Shown here: in pieces, positions 1 to 8,936 of the stretch | How the letters are laid out: each line of letters begins with the position of its first letter | How positions within the stretch are numbered: the stretch's first letter is position 1 | Assembly (NCBI RefSeq): GCF_010093045.1 | Contig: NZ_CP048115.1 | Span: 868,001-932,000 of the forward strand | DNA from: Mucilaginibacter sp. 14171R-50 | GTDB taxonomy: Bacteria; Bacteroidota; Bacteroidia; Sphingobacteriales; Sphingobacteriaceae | Length of the DNA: 64,000 nt | Direction of reading: 5' to 3' | The notes under the pieces: model-generated | What the model saw: only the letters and a program-made list of their open reading frames with translations | What the model was told of the DNA's origin: nothing | The model's database searches: none | Translations under genes and position numbers: made by a program

Positions 1-1098
1 ATAGCGCTTTACGGCGGCTATATTGCTGATAAATACGAAAAACGCAAAATGCTGCTGCTGATATTCTCGGGTGTATTTTTATCATCGTTTATTATGTTCA
101 TCGCCACTTTGAACAGCGTAACTGGTTATATGCACATTCATGGCCTGTTAGCCGTTCTTTACGGCATGATATTTTGCAATGGGGTAGCCAGGGCATTTTA
201 CGGGCCGGCCACATTTACAATTTATGCCCATAGCGTGCCAAAAGAGATTTATCCTAACGCCAGTACCTGGAGCAGCTCCAGCTGGCAGGTAGCATCGATA
301 CTCGGCCCGCTTACCGGCGGTTTTATTTACGGCTTTGCCAGCCATATGTTTCCGGGTTTAAGCGGCATTACGGCTACTTTTTGCCTGGTACTTATACTAA
401 TGCTTATATCGCTTTACCTGGTTTTCAGGCTGCGTACCTATCCGCCGGTGTTTATTCCTAAAGAGAATATCTGGATAAGCCTTAAAGAGGGCCTTAACTT
501 TGTTTTTAGCAATAAAGTAATGTTTTATGCCATGAGCCTTGACCTGTTCTCGGTATTTTTTGGCGGGATAGTAGCCCTGTTGCCCGTATTCGCGCTGGAC
601 ATATTGAAAGTTGGCTCGGAAGGGTTAGGGGTTATGCGTATGGCATCATCACTGGGCGCTGCGCTCACCATGCTGGTCATGATCCGTTACTCGCCCATGA
701 ATAAGCCCTGGCGCAATTTATTGATAGCAGTGCTTGGCTTCGGCGTTTCAATAATTGGGTTCGGCCTGTCGCATATATTTTACCTGTCGCTTGTGTTCTT
801 ATTTTTACAGGGAGCGTTTGATAGCGTAAGCGTTATTATAAGGGGAACATTGATGCAGCTGCTTACGCCCGATCATATGCGCGGCAGGGTATCGGCGGTT
901 AACTCTATGTTCATTGGCTCGTCAAACGAAATTGGAGATTTTGAATCGGGCGTTGCAGCTAAGCTTTTGGGCACCATACCGGCGGTTATTTTTGGCGGCA
1001 GTATGACCCTGGCCATCGTAACCATTACCTGGCTCAAAACCAAAAAGCTTATCCCTTTGTCCTTAAACGAGATACAAACACCCCAAGCTATTAAGTAA
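1..1098 (+). CDS. MFS transporter, 5' end outside window
   Basis: This is the C-terminal 365 residues of a major facilitator superfamily permease. The reading frame is open from base 1, and its first visible codons give GGYIADKYEKRK, a good match to the loop 2-3 motif of MFS proteins (G-x-x-x-D-K/R-x-x-R-R/K). The true start is therefore upstream of the window and the ATG at 49 is internal. About nine or ten hydrophobic segments follow, and the tail after the last one is short and polar. The general shape resembles EntS-like or MFS_3 exporters, but the substrate cannot be read from the sequence. The next gene is 130 nt downstream and no convincing terminator separates them. Confidence 0.85.
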   Translation: MALYGGYIADKYEKRKMLLLIFSGVFLSSFIMFIATLNSVTGYMHIHGLLAVLYGMIFCNGVARAFYGPATFTIYAHSVPKEIYPNASTWSSSSWQVASILGPLTGGFIYGFASHMFPGLSGITATFCLVLILMLISLYLVFRLRTYPPVFIPKENIWISLKEGLNFVFSNKVMFYAMSLDLFSVFFGGIVALLPVFALDILKVGSEGLGVMRMASSLGAALTMLVMIRYSPMNKPWRNLLIAVLGFGVSIIGFGLSHIFYLSLVFLFLQGAFDSVSVIIRGTLMQLLTPDHMRGRVSAVNSMFIGSSNEIGDFESGVAAKLLGTIPAVIFGGSMTLAIVTITWLKTKKLIPLSLNEIQTPQAIK

Positions 1099-1227
1099 CC
1101 AAAACAAGGGTGCAATAAGGTATCGTAAAAAGCTGAATTTCAGTATTATTTATTGCGAAAAACTATTCACCTTTAGTAAATTTAACTGCTGAAAATTTCC
1201 TCTAACTAATTTTGATTAATTAAGTCA

Positions 1228-3009
1228 TTGGCCCCTAAGTGCTCAAATATCTTATCAGGCAAAATGCTCTGCATTTTATCGATATGTTTAATACTTGTCG
1301 GCCCGTTATTTGCCCATGAGTTTGAGACAAAGCCAACCTATCAACCCAATCTCTTCATAAGCTTAAAAAAAGCGCCCGTTAAAGGACGGGTAGAGGCGGC
1401 CAGGCTGATGTATAAGCAGCATTGCCGTAACATGAACGAGGCAGATGCCATGCGCTGTATTGACGAAATAAAACGCATAGCGGTTGACCTTGAAGACCTG
1501 CCGCTTGAATGCGCTACCTTTGATATGCGCTCAGACTACTATTCGGTAAATCGGGGATACAACATTTTAAGCAATACCTATTTTGACCAGGCGATTGCCT
1601 TCGCCCGAAAAAATCATATGCAACTGGAGACGGGCATATACCAGCATCGCAAAGCCAATTATTACTTCCTTTATAAACAGAATACGGCCGCGTGCCGTTA
1701 TTTCCTGCTATCAGAAGAGAACCTGCGCGAAGTTGGGTTCGCCAATGTACCCGGGGTAAGTGCCTTATTTTTAGAAACCGCCAACTTTTATTACGCTATG
1801 GGCGATTTTGAAAACGCCCGCCTAAACTTGCGGTACGCTCTAAAATATGATACCAAAATATCGCGCACCAGCGTAAATATTATAAATACCATTGGCCTTA
1901 CTTACCGCAATAACGGGGAGTACGAGTTAGCCATGAATTATTTTAACAACGCCCTAAAAATGGCTGCGGCAACAAAAGATACAGTTTGGATGGCCATTGC
2001 AGGCGGCAATATAGGGTCGATATATTTTTTACAACACCGGTATGATAAGGCCCTGCCGCTTATCCGGGCAGATTATAACCAATCGTTAAAGTATGGCCAA
2101 AAACTTAATGCGGTTATTGCTTTGTTAAGGATAATTCGCATTAACATTGATCATTACAAGTTTAAGAAAGCGGGCATGCAGTTAGATACCGCCAACCGGT
2201 TACTTTTAAACATAGATAAAAAAATGTTATTGCAGCGTGCGCAATATTACGATCTTAAAGCAATACTTAACGAGCAGCTCAATAATATCCCCCAGGCGGC
2301 ATTATATCGCGATAGGGCAGAAAACCTGCGCGATAGCTTAGCAAAAAGGGATAACATGGCCGCTATCGAACGCGTACGGCTGCAGTGGATAACAGAGAAA
2401 AGCAGGCATGAATTTAACAACTTAAAAAAGAGCGCTCAAATAAACACCTTTAAGCAAAACACCATAATTGTAGTATTAATATTGCTAATAATAATAACAG
2501 CATTGGTATTTAACCGCCAAAGGTTAAAGGCAAATAAGGATAAGGAACTAATGGCATTAGAAAAGCGGCGACTGGATGAAGAGTTAACAAACGCCATACG
2601 CGCGCTAAACGGCTACACAGAAAGCCTGATGCAAAAGAACATTTTGATAGACAAGATTAAGGCGGAGCTTGAAAACGTCCAGGTGAAATTTAACTCGGCT
2701 GATGTTGCCGCCAGCCTTGATAAAATGCTGCAGGCCCATATCATGACGGATGATAGTTGGGCTGAATTCAAAAGACTTTTTACCAGGGTACACAGCACTT
2801 TCTTTTATAACCTTCGCCATAAATACGCCAACCTGTCTGATACCGATGTACGATTACTGGCCCTAATTAAATTAAAGCTTAACAATCGCGAAATGGCCGG
2901 CATGCTGGGCATCACGGTTGATGGCATTAAAAAGGCAAAGCAGCGCCTGCGAAAAAAGATGCGGTTAGTTGAAGACGAGGCTTTGGAAGATGTAACAGAC
3001 ATACTTTAG
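1228..3009 (+). CDS. Membrane TPR protein with C-terminal LuxR-like HTH
   Basis: This is a membrane-anchored regulator of a type common in Bacteroidota: an N-terminal signal sequence (residues ~13-29), a long TPR-like helical region (~60-390), one membrane span (~412-430), a coiled coil (~435-500), and a C-terminal helix-turn-helix (~536-580) with the LuxR/GerE-like core NREMAGMLGIT. It probably senses an exported signal or stress and passes it to DNA or to a partner. The start is uncertain. TTG at 1228 gives a positively charged n-region, whereas ATG at 1264 starts directly at the hydrophobic core. The receiver protein at 3158 lies 150 nt downstream on the same strand and may be a partner. 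The target genes are unknown. Confidence 0.8.
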   Translation: MAPKCSNILSGKMLCILSICLILVGPLFAHEFETKPTYQPNLFISLKKAPVKGRVEAARLMYKQHCRNMNEADAMRCIDEIKRIAVDLEDLPLECATFDMRSDYYSVNRGYNILSNTYFDQAIAFARKNHMQLETGIYQHRKANYYFLYKQNTAACRYFLLSEENLREVGFANVPGVSALFLETANFYYAMGDFENARLNLRYALKYDTKISRTSVNIINTIGLTYRNNGEYELAMNYFNNALKMAAATKDTVWMAIAGGNIGSIYFLQHRYDKALPLIRADYNQSLKYGQKLNAVIALLRIIRINIDHYKFKKAGMQLDTANRLLLNIDKKMLLQRAQYYDLKAILNEQLNNIPQAALYRDRAENLRDSLAKRDNMAAIERVRLQWITEKSRHEFNNLKKSAQINTFKQNTIIVVLILLIIITALVFNRQRLKANKDKELMALEKRRLDEELTNAIRALNGYTESLMQKNILIDKIKAELENVQVKFNSADVAASLDKMLQAHIMTDDSWAEFKRLFTRVHSTFFYNLRHKYANLSDTDVRLLALIKLKLNNREMAGMLGITVDGIKKAKQRLRKKMRLVEDEALEDVTDIL

Positions 3010-3157
3010 CCGCCCGCTGCATAGCATTTGTCTTAATTTTGTCCACCCTATAAATTTCTTAAAAGACATTGTTTAGCGGATATTTGATATATCTAAAATT
3101 AATTTATGGCTTGGTTTAGATAGCTATAATTAATATCGACATGGAAAGTTAATTTTT

Positions 3158-3511
3158 ATGCAAAAGTTGTACATTTATATTGTTGAAGATAACCCTTTAA
3201 TTGCCTGCGCGTTAAAGAAGATGCTTCTGAATATTGGACACAACATTTGCGGCATTGCAGAATGTTATGACGAGGCTGTGAAGGACCTTGGAATTTTGAA
3301 TGTTGACCTTGTAATTACCGACATAATGCTTAAGGGCGAACAAAATGGAATCGACCTGGCACATTATATCAATCAGCATTTACATATTCCCTTCATATTC
3401 CAATCATCCATAACATCTGCAGATATAATAAACATGGCCTTTAAAACCGGGCCTAATGCCTTTTTGCCAAAGCCGGTTAGTAAAGCTGCTCTGATAAAAG
3501 CGCTAGCCTGA
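3158..3511 (+). CDS. Single-domain response regulator receiver
   Basis: This is a CheY-like receiver domain without an output domain (117 residues). The acidic pocket is E10-D11, the phosphoacceptor Asp55 sits in VITDIML, the switch hydroxyl is Ser83 or Ser84, and the conserved Lys105 sits in LPKPV. Everything needed for phosphorylation is present. It is slightly shorter than the usual 120-125 residues and ends at the start of helix 5. No histidine kinase is encoded nearby, so the donor must come from elsewhere. It follows the TPR/HTH protein and precedes a zinc-ribbon protein, all on the plus strand. Confidence 0.85.
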   Translation: MQKLYIYIVEDNPLIACALKKMLLNIGHNICGIAECYDEAVKDLGILNVDLVITDIMLKGEQNGIDLAHYINQHLHIPFIFQSSITSADIINMAFKTGPNAFLPKPVSKAALIKALA

Positions 3512-3573
3512 TACACGTGCGTTTCTGAATAACTATTGAATAAATAATTGTTAAAGTTTGCAATACCCCTTAA

Positions 3574-3774
3574 ATGGAAACAAGACAAAAAAAAACCTGC
3601 CCGCATTGCGGCATAGGTAAACTCACAAGCCGTGTCCGAAGGCCGGCTTTAGTTAAAGCAACTTTATTTTGGCTGCCTCTAAAAAGATATTCCTGCAATA
3701 TCTGTGATAAAAAAACATATGTGTACGGTTCAGTTTACGAAAGCAAAAAGCAGCCGGCAGGTACACGGCAATAA
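3574..3774 (+). CDS. Small zinc-ribbon protein
   Basis: This basic 66-residue protein has two CxxC knuckles, CPHC (residues 9-12) and CNIC (41-44), separated by a hydrophobic and basic linker. The pattern is that of a zinc ribbon binding one Zn2+. The function is unknown; small proteins of this type may bind nucleic acid or protein. It lies 62 nt after the receiver gene and ends 17 nt before the convergent deacetylase gene. The spacing of the four cysteines makes a real gene more likely than a chance ORF. Confidence 0.65.
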   Translation: METRQKKTCPHCGIGKLTSRVRRPALVKATLFWLPLKRYSCNICDKKTYVYGSVYESKKQPAGTRQ

Positions 3775-3791
3775 CCTTTAGCGGCGCTACA

Positions 3792-5108
3792 TTATATAGG
3801 CGATAATGTTATTGTGGCATTATTAGGATAGGCGCGATATAATACATAAGCGTACTTACTGTTGCCCGTTACAGGTTTAACAATCAGCGACTTTTTACCT
3901 TGCGTTATCTTAACACTCTTCCAGTTAGCTGGTACTCCTGTTTTAAGGGTTAGTGGCAGGTTGTACATGGCCTTGTCAAGCGTGTGCCGTAAGGTAATGG
4001 TTATTGCACCTTTATTTTGTTTTACCTGCACCGCAGCGGCCTGCCTTTCGCGCATGTAGCGTGTAACATTACCAAAGGTTGCTACCCACAAGTCATTCTC
4101 CCGTGCTTTAATATAGCTAAAATAGTCGTTAAGTTCCTGCCTCGACAATGCCTCCCAGCCTATGCCATCTACCCCATGAATGGTTAGTACCAACCAGGTG
4201 TTATTTTTGTGGGCCGTGGTATCAACCCAAGCCTTCATCATTGGCAACGGCGTTTTGGTAGTGGCGCCCCGCTGAAATTGGATGTATTCTTTATTAGTAT
4301 TACCCGGGTTGTTTGGATTGCCGCGGGTTATCTCTTTTAGCCATGGTTCGGGCATACGGTTACGCAGGGCCGGATAAACTTTATATGCATAACGCATAAC
4401 ACGTTCATTTTCGGTCCCAAACGGCCCCTCGCCCGAAAATGTATACCTGGCCCCGAGGTGATTAAGTATATCTTCTTTGCTTTTGGTTAGCTCATATAAC
4501 ATATTAGGCTCATCAAGTATAGCCAGGCGCGGGTGGGTTATCATATGGCTGGCAAACTCATGCCCCTGCGCCGCATACTTTCGGATATCATTCCATGTGG
4601 TGCCGTGGGCATCCAAATATTCAGGATTATGCTGCACTCCGGGTTTAAATTGCTTATTACGCACCATGGCGTACATCTCGTCTATCAGCTTTATTGCCTC
4701 ATCGGTTTTCCCTGCATCAACAAGCGACCCTGCATTATAGTAATAATCCATCGGTCCAACTAAGCCCAGATAGGGTGCCGCCGAAGCCCGCTCAAACAGG
4801 TTATCCTTATTGGTTGCGATGGCTGCCGTTTCCTTTATAATATCCTGCACCGGGCGCCCTATAAATTTTCCATGATACTGCGAGCCCGGAATTTGCCCGG
4901 TAATGATAAAGAAAGTAGCCGGGAATTTAAAGCTATTAAGCAGAGGCAGGGCTACTTTAAACTGATTAATAGAGCCATCATCCCAGGTAATAGATACCGC
5001 TCCCTTTTTATCATCCTGCCAACGGGCTATTTCGGTTTTGCCGGGTTGGGCCTTGCACAGGTTCACTACAAGGCATCCTGTTATAAGCATCAACAATAAA
5101 CTTCTCAT
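3792..5108 (-). CDS. Secreted polysaccharide deacetylase family protein
   Basis: This is a 438-residue exported enzyme of the carbohydrate esterase 4 (NodB homology) fold. A signal peptide (~1-20) is followed by the catalytic domain. The TWDDGS motif (~41-46) holds the catalytic and metal-binding aspartates, and the metal-binding histidines are in SHMITH. A large insertion separates these two motifs, and a small beta-rich domain of ~80 residues closes the protein. Members remove N- or O-acetyl groups from polysaccharides such as chitin, peptidoglycan or xylan; the substrate here is unknown. It is a single-gene unit, convergent with the zinc-ribbon gene and divergent from the TetR operon. Confidence 0.85.
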   Translation of the reverse strand: MRSLLLMLITGCLVVNLCKAQPGKTEIARWQDDKKGAVSITWDDGSINQFKVALPLLNSFKFPATFFIITGQIPGSQYHGKFIGRPVQDIIKETAAIATNKDNLFERASAAPYLGLVGPMDYYYNAGSLVDAGKTDEAIKLIDEMYAMVRNKQFKPGVQHNPEYLDAHGTTWNDIRKYAAQGHEFASHMITHPRLAILDEPNMLYELTKSKEDILNHLGARYTFSGEGPFGTENERVMRYAYKVYPALRNRMPEPWLKEITRGNPNNPGNTNKEYIQFQRGATTKTPLPMMKAWVDTTAHKNNTWLVLTIHGVDGIGWEALSRQELNDYFSYIKARENDLWVATFGNVTRYMRERQAAAVQVKQNKGAITITLRHTLDKAMYNLPLTLKTGVPANWKSVKITQGKKSLIVKPVTGNSKYAYVLYRAYPNNATITLSPI

Positions 5109-5220
5109 AGCTAAAAAATATTGTTAGCTAATATAAAAAGTTACGGGCGCATAATCGTCTTATAAGTATATAGTCACAAGATTGTTAACAAGCGCTTATC
5201 AAAATTAAAAAAGATTATAA

Positions 5221-5245
5221 ATAAATGAATATTCATTTATATTTG
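5221..5245 (+). promoter_or_regulatory. Palindromic operator overlapping the -7 box of the TetR operon
   Basis: Positions 5221-5240 form a perfect 20-bp palindrome (half-site ATAAATGAAT). Its right edge overlaps a TAnnTTTG-type -7 element (TATATTTG, 5238-5245), and the TetR-family gene starts 18 nt further on. A dyad over the core promoter of a TetR gene is the classic arrangement for autorepression. Inference: the dimer binds here and blocks transcription of the whole operon until it meets its ligand. Confidence 0.75.
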
Positions 5246-5263
5246 CAGCGAAATTTATTTTAG

Positions 5264-5854
5264 ATGCGTATTAGAAATACCGATAAAGTACAGCTGGTAA
5301 AACAAAAAGCCATTGAGCTTATCGTAAAAGATGGGTTAGAAGGCTTCAGCATGAACAAGCTGGCTAAGGCCTGTAACATCTCTGTAGCTACCCTGTATAT
5401 TTATTATAAAGATCGTGATGATCTCATCCTGAAGATCGCTATTGATGAAGGGACAAAAATGGGCGATGCCATGATCAAAGACTTTGATCCGGCTATGCCT
5501 TTTGAAGAGGGCCTGCGTAAGCAATGGGAAAACCGGTACGGGTACATGAAAGCTAACCCTATTATGACGCTGTTTTTTGAGCAATTACGCAGTTCGTCGT
5601 ACCAGCAAAGCTTTTTGTCATCCTTCCTTACAGATTTTAAGTTGGTAATGGGGAAGTTTATGGATAATGTAATAGCGCGCGGGGAAATTGATAAAATGCC
5701 TTTTGAAGCGTATTGGTCGGTGGCGTTTGCACCCTTGTATAACCTTATACGCTTTGAGCAAGAAGGACAAAGCCTGAGCGGCCAGCCATTTAAAATGACA
5801 GATGAAATACTTTGGAAAACTTTTGATCTGGTTGTAAAAGGCCTTAAAAAGTAA
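5264..5854 (+). CDS. TetR/AcrR family transcriptional regulator
   Basis: This is a 196-residue TetR-type repressor. The N-terminal HTH (~8-55) has the typical signature (GFSMNKLAKACNIS, then ATLYIYYKDRDDLI), and an all-helical ligand-binding and dimerisation domain follows. It is first in an operon with a 77-residue protein (4 nt downstream) and an MFS exporter. With the palindrome at 5221-5240 just upstream, it most likely represses its own operon and responds to a compound the exporter removes. The ligand cannot be predicted. Confidence 0.93.
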   Translation: MRIRNTDKVQLVKQKAIELIVKDGLEGFSMNKLAKACNISVATLYIYYKDRDDLILKIAIDEGTKMGDAMIKDFDPAMPFEEGLRKQWENRYGYMKANPIMTLFFEQLRSSSYQQSFLSSFLTDFKLVMGKFMDNVIARGEIDKMPFEAYWSVAFAPLYNLIRFEQEGQSLSGQPFKMTDEILWKTFDLVVKGLKK

Positions 5855-5858
5855 GTTT

Positions 5859-6092
5859 ATGCATATGATAGAAAACTTTGACCACATCCTTTTATTTAAA
5901 ACCAACGTGAGGTGCCATGATGATAAGCAACTGTTGCATACTTTGTTTGATAATAACATCGATATCAAATGCTGGAGTGTTGACATGGAGGATGAGGATT
6001 GTGTGCTTAGGATAGTATCGTATACCTTAAACCACTCACAAATAATTAAATTAATAAACCGTCTCGGCTATCAATGCTGCGAATTAACCTAA
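5859..6092 (+). CDS. Small HMA-like (ferredoxin-fold) protein without CxxC
   Basis: This 77-residue soluble protein has a predicted beta-alpha-beta-beta-alpha-beta pattern (HILLFKTNV, a helix around DDKQLLHTLF, IKCWSVDM, CVLRIVSY, a helix around HSQIIKLINRL). This is the outline of heavy-metal-associated/ferredoxin-like domains. The metal-binding CxxC loop is missing; only scattered cysteines remain (including a C-terminal CC pair). It sits between the TetR gene and the MFS gene with 4 and 7 nt gaps, so it is certainly co-transcribed. A structural or sensory accessory role is possible, but no function is established. Confidence 0.7.
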   Translation: MHMIENFDHILLFKTNVRCHDDKQLLHTLFDNNIDIKCWSVDMEDEDCVLRIVSYTLNHSQIIKLINRLGYQCCELT

Positions 6093-6099
6093 CAACACA

Positions 6100-7371
6100 G
6101 TGAAAAATCAACACCCGGTAGCTTTTACAGGCTATCAAAAATTTGTAATATTTATACTTGCCATCACCCAATTTACGGTGATACTGGATTTTATGGTAAT
6201 GTCGCCCCTTGGCGATATGCTTATGAAATCGCTTAACCTTAAGCCGTCGGCCTTTGGCGTAGCGGTATCGGCCTACGCATTTAGCGCCGGTATATCGGGT
6301 TTGCTTACCGCCGGCTTCGCCGACAAGTTCGACCGTAAAAAACTATTGTTATTTTTTTACCTTGGTTTTATTGCAGGGACCATATTTTGCGGCCTTGCAC
6401 ACACCTACGCGGTATTGGTAGCAGCGCGTATCATCACAGGCTTGTTCGGTGGTGTTATCGGCTCTATATCCATGGCCATTATTACCGACCTTTTTGCATT
6501 GCAGCAACGCGGCCGCGTAATGGGCTTTGTACAAATGGGCTTTGGCGGCAGCCAGGTTCTGGGAATACCCATTGGCCTTTACCTGGCCAACGCCTGGGGC
6601 TGGGAGGCCCCGTTCTGGATGGTCGCTGCGTTAGGTATCATCATTGCCATAATGATAGCCATAAAGCTACAGCCTGTAAACGCACACCTTGCCGTACAAA
6701 AGGATAAATCGGTTTATAAGCACTTTTTGCATACGGTTGTCAAAGCCGACTATCGCATTGGCTTTGCATCTACCGCATTGTTATCAATAGGTGGGTTTAT
6801 GATGATGCCTTTTGGTACCGCCTTCGCGGTTAATAACCTGGGCCTTACCAACCAGCAGTTACCCGCGCTATTTATGGTAGCCGGCATAAGCACGCTGGTA
6901 ATAATGCCTGTAGTTGGTAAATTAAGCGATAAGATAGATAAGTTTAAAATATTCACCGCAGCGTCTGTTTGGACAATGATCATGTGCGTGGTATACACCA
7001 ACCTGGGGGTAACACCTTTACTGTTGGTTATGGCTTTTAACGTGTTAATGATGATAGGCGTTATGAGCCGTATGATACCCTCATCAGCACTTACCAGCGC
7101 CATACCCGACACAGCCGACCGCGGGGCTTTCATGAGCGTTAACGCGTCGTTACAGCAAATTGCAGGAGGTGTAGCCGCGGCCGTCGGGGGCATGATTGTT
7201 ACCCAGCAAAGTAAGGGCAGCCCGTTGCAACATTATGACACTGTTGGTTACGTGGTGGTGGGCATATCAATCCTGAGCGTCTTGCTAATGTCGCGGGTAG
7301 ACAAGCTGGTAAAAAGAAAAATGGAAAGCAGCAAAGCGGCTGTGATCCCTGAAGAAGCTTTTGCACATTAA
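6100..7371 (+). CDS. MFS efflux transporter
   Basis: This is a full-length major facilitator permease (423 residues, about 12 membrane spans). The N-terminal half carries the loop 2-3 motif GFADKFDRKK, and a helix-4 segment RIITGLFGGVIG follows. Architecture and length fit the proton-driven drug or sugar efflux group (12-TM, YdhP/AraJ-like). The start is GTG at 6100, 7 nt after the preceding stop. As the last gene of the TetR operon it is the likely effector: export of a toxic compound that induces the operon. The substrate is unknown. Confidence 0.9.
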   Translation: MKNQHPVAFTGYQKFVIFILAITQFTVILDFMVMSPLGDMLMKSLNLKPSAFGVAVSAYAFSAGISGLLTAGFADKFDRKKLLLFFYLGFIAGTIFCGLAHTYAVLVAARIITGLFGGVIGSISMAIITDLFALQQRGRVMGFVQMGFGGSQVLGIPIGLYLANAWGWEAPFWMVAALGIIIAIMIAIKLQPVNAHLAVQKDKSVYKHFLHTVVKADYRIGFASTALLSIGGFMMMPFGTAFAVNNLGLTNQQLPALFMVAGISTLVIMPVVGKLSDKIDKFKIFTAASVWTMIMCVVYTNLGVTPLLLVMAFNVLMMIGVMSRMIPSSALTSAIPDTADRGAFMSVNASLQQIAGGVAAAVGGMIVTQQSKGSPLQHYDTVGYVVVGISILSVLLMSRVDKLVKRKMESSKAAVIPEEAFAH

Positions 7372-7458
7372 TACTTAATTTTCTTCAATTTATTAAGGAA
7401 AGTTCTGCAATTACACATATGCAGCAACCATTTAAAACTTGATTCCTTTTGAATGCAC

Positions 7459-7509
7459 TATGCTAGCCTGGGATGTAGTTAGCCATCGCTTTTTTGCGGA
7501 CGTAGCATA
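7459..7509 (+). other. Imperfect inverted repeat in the leader of the EF-Tu-like gene
   Basis: TATGCTA (7459-7465) pairs with TAGCATA (7503-7509), with a small inner CGC/GCG hairpin around a T-run. It ends 21 nt before the ATG at 7531, and a purine-rich GGGAGGG (7518-7524) lies between. The structure is weak and matches no RNA family I recognise. The rest of the 160-nt gap shows nothing definite. Confidence 0.3.
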
Positions 7510-7530
7510 AAAACGAAGGGAGGGTGCTAA

Positions 7531-7839
7531 ATGCTCTTAAAATCTAATGCAATGGAATATTATGATGTAGCGAAATTTAAGGTCTCGGATGTCTTTAGCA
7601 TCACTAATCGGGGAATGGCCGTAGCCGGAGAGATTATTACGGGCGAAATAAATAATGGAAATTATTTAAAGTTGAGCCTTGAGGATAAAGAACTAATTTA
7701 TAAAATAGGCTCTGTTGAGTTTTTGAAAACTGAAACAGCGGCTAATATTGCGCTATTGATTAAATCTGACAGTAATCCTGAACTGTACTACCTTGAAAGA
7801 ACAATCGGTCAGCCCTTGATAATTTTAGCTCTTACGTAG
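7531..7839 (+). CDS. Stand-alone EF-Tu domain-2-like protein
   Basis: This is a 102-residue soluble protein. Residues ~15-45 (FKVSDVFSITNRG, then AVAGEIITGEINNG) closely follow the start of domain 2 of elongation factor Tu, where the family has F-x-I-E-D-V-F-S-I-x-x-R-G and a later G-x-I/V-x-x-G. No GTPase domain or domain 3 is present, so this is an isolated beta-barrel of the translation-factor type. The function is unknown. A GGGAGGG tract 6 nt before ATG 7531 would be a real Shine-Dalgarno, unusual in this window; a second in-frame ATG at 7552 is closer to where homology starts. It stands alone between the MFS operon and oxyR. Confidence 0.7.
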   Translation: MLLKSNAMEYYDVAKFKVSDVFSITNRGMAVAGEIITGEINNGNYLKLSLEDKELIYKIGSVEFLKTETAANIALLIKSDSNPELYYLERTIGQPLIILALT

Positions 7840-7938
7840 TCTATCCTCGCGCGAGAAGCACTTTGTTCCGGCTAAGCGCTGCAAACTCTCAACCGGCTTT
7901 GAGGCGCGAAGTATTGTAACCGTACAAGAGTACCAGCG

Positions 7939-8874
7939 TTATATCTCCATAATTTCTTTTTTCTTCCTGGTACGCAGCCTTTTGGGTACAAAATCAAGTA
8001 TTTCGGTTTTAAGCGCTTCTATCATCCGGCGCTTTAAAAAATTGCGGTGTATCACAATACTAACCTCGCGGGCGGGCTCAGGGGTTTTAAAATAGCGTAC
8101 GCGGTCGCGCTGCTTATCACTCATCTCGGCAAGGGCAAGCTCAGGCAAAATGGTTGCCCCATTGTTCATTTCAACCATTCGTTTAAGGGTTTCAACACTA
8201 CCGGTATTATACTCAAAATGCTGATACCCTTTTGTAGCCTTGCGGCGCTGGCAAATGTTAAGCACCTGCTCGCGCATGCAATGTCCTTCGTTCAGCACCC
8301 ATATCTCTTCCATATCAATATCATCCGGACTTATGGTCTTCTTTTTATAAAGCTTGCTGTTCTTTGAAGCATACGCCACAAAATTTTCATAAAAAACGGG
8401 AATCTCGGTAAGGCTTGCTTCATGCAGCGGCGTAGACAATATGCCGCAATCCAGCATGCCAAGTTTCAATTGCTGAATGATCATCTCGGTAGTCTGTTCC
8501 CAAACAATAAGCTTTACCTGCGGATACTTTTGTATAAAACCGTTTAATATTTTGGGTAAAATGTACGGCGATACTGTAGGTATAATGCCCACTTTCAACT
8601 CCCCGGAAAGTTCCTTTTGCCGGTCGCTGATAATCTCCTTTATCTTCTCGCTCTCGGCAAGTAATATTCGCGCCTGCGCAATAATTTCTTCGCCAATTTC
8701 GGTAGGTATAACCGGCTGGTGGCTGCGGTCAAAAAGCTTTACTCCAAGTGTATCCTCCAATTTTTGTATTTGCATACTCAGTGTCGGCTGTGTAACAAAA
8801 CATTTGTTTGCGGCGGTTACAAAACTACGGTAAGTATCAACCGCTATGACGTATTCAAGCTGCGTTATGGTCAT
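7939..8874 (-). CDS. oxyR: Hydrogen peroxide-sensing LysR-type regulator OxyR
   Basis: This LysR-family activator of peroxide defence has 311 residues when started at MTITQLEY. The N-terminal winged HTH contains SFVTAANKCFVTQPTLS, and a substrate-binding-like domain follows. The redox signature NEGHCMREQVLNIC is present. Counted from this start, the two cysteines are residues 199 and 208, exactly the numbers of the disulfide pair in E. coli OxyR. This supports both the identity and the start (an upstream in-frame start at 8904 would add ten residues). It ends 99 nt from the convergent EF-Tu-like gene. No catalase or peroxiredoxin gene is adjacent. Confidence 0.93.
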   Translation of the reverse strand: MTITQLEYVIAVDTYRSFVTAANKCFVTQPTLSMQIQKLEDTLGVKLFDRSHQPVIPTEIGEEIIAQARILLAESEKIKEIISDRQKELSGELKVGIIPTVSPYILPKILNGFIQKYPQVKLIVWEQTTEMIIQQLKLGMLDCGILSTPLHEASLTEIPVFYENFVAYASKNSKLYKKKTISPDDIDMEEIWVLNEGHCMREQVLNICQRRKATKGYQHFEYNTGSVETLKRMVEMNNGATILPELALAEMSDKQRDRVRYFKTPEPAREVSIVIHRNFLKRRMIEALKTEILDFVPKRLRTRKKKEIMEI

Positions 8875-8936
8875 ATCAATAATATCGATATATAAATATA
8901 CCAACTATTGATTTTTCTTATAGCATTTATTTGAAC

